A stretch of 35,896 bases of DNA from positions 1 through 35,896 of the forward strand of contig JAUNAV010000014.1 of the NCBI GenBank assembly GCA_030527425.1, read 5' to 3'. This document shows, piece by piece, positions 35,872-35,896 of the stretch. This DNA comes from Tissierellia bacterium (GTDB lineage: Bacteria > Bacillota > Clostridia > Tissierellales > Peptoniphilaceae). The first letter of the stretch is position 1; every line of letters starts with the position of its first letter. The notes below the pieces were generated by a model. It saw nothing but the letters and a program-made list of their open reading frames with translations, was not told where the DNA came from and did no database searches. Both the position numbers and the translations under genes were made by a program.

Positions 35872-35896
35872 AGTCGAGGGACTTAAAGCCTAAAAA

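Overview
The window is strongly AT-rich bacterial DNA with strong AGGAGG-type ribosome sites, tightly packed operons and a gene set typical of anaerobic low-GC Firmicutes: pyruvate:ferredoxin oxidoreductase, HPr kinase, RapZ-YvcK-WhiA, a DegV lipid-binding protein and type II thymidine kinase. The gene order (uvrC-hprK ... murB-rapZ-yvcK ... whiA-dnaE-pfkA-pyk) points to Clostridia/Tissierellia, and I would guess the Peptoniphilaceae (Anaerococcus, Finegoldia, Helcococcus and relatives). The genus is inference only.

Left part (1-8415): the 3' end of a 5S rRNA and its terminator are followed by a YkvI-like membrane protein. It converges on a short UvrD-type helicase across a shared hairpin. 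Next come a TM1586-type nitroreductase and a type I methionine aminopeptidase, which converges on the minus-strand pair ychF-tdk. An overlapping divergent promoter region (6565-6624) separates ychF from an aminopeptidase P.

Middle part (8419-29473): uvrC-hprK, then nifJ as a single-gene unit with its own promoter and terminator, then a long run of nearly contiguous or overlapping genes: folC, murB, rapZ, yvcK, a tyrosine phosphatase, a Nudix hydrolase, whiA, dnaE, pfkA, pyk, a TrmA-family rRNA methyltransferase and a broken SLC13/ArsB-like permease. The run combines wall precursor synthesis, carbon-flux control, replication and the two key ATP-linked steps of glycolysis. Two genes carry single-base reading-frame problems at A runs: the start of uvrC, and the permease, which is split in two.

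Right part (29507-35896): degV, then a cysteine desulfurase overlapping mnmA (sulfur delivery for tRNA 2-thiouridine), then an RluD-family pseudouridine synthase. Directly after the rluD-like terminator the chromosome switches to a small prophage remnant (about 33600-35824). It holds a 5'-truncated minor capsid gene with a variable-looking C-terminal domain, a small partner gene, and two divergent small membrane proteins whose transmembrane helices resemble each other. It ends at a tRNA-like hairpin with acceptor stem, T arm and CCA but no D or anticodon arm, probably a trace of the integration site. I see no CRISPR array or insertion sequence, and no gene-free stretch longer than 300 bases.
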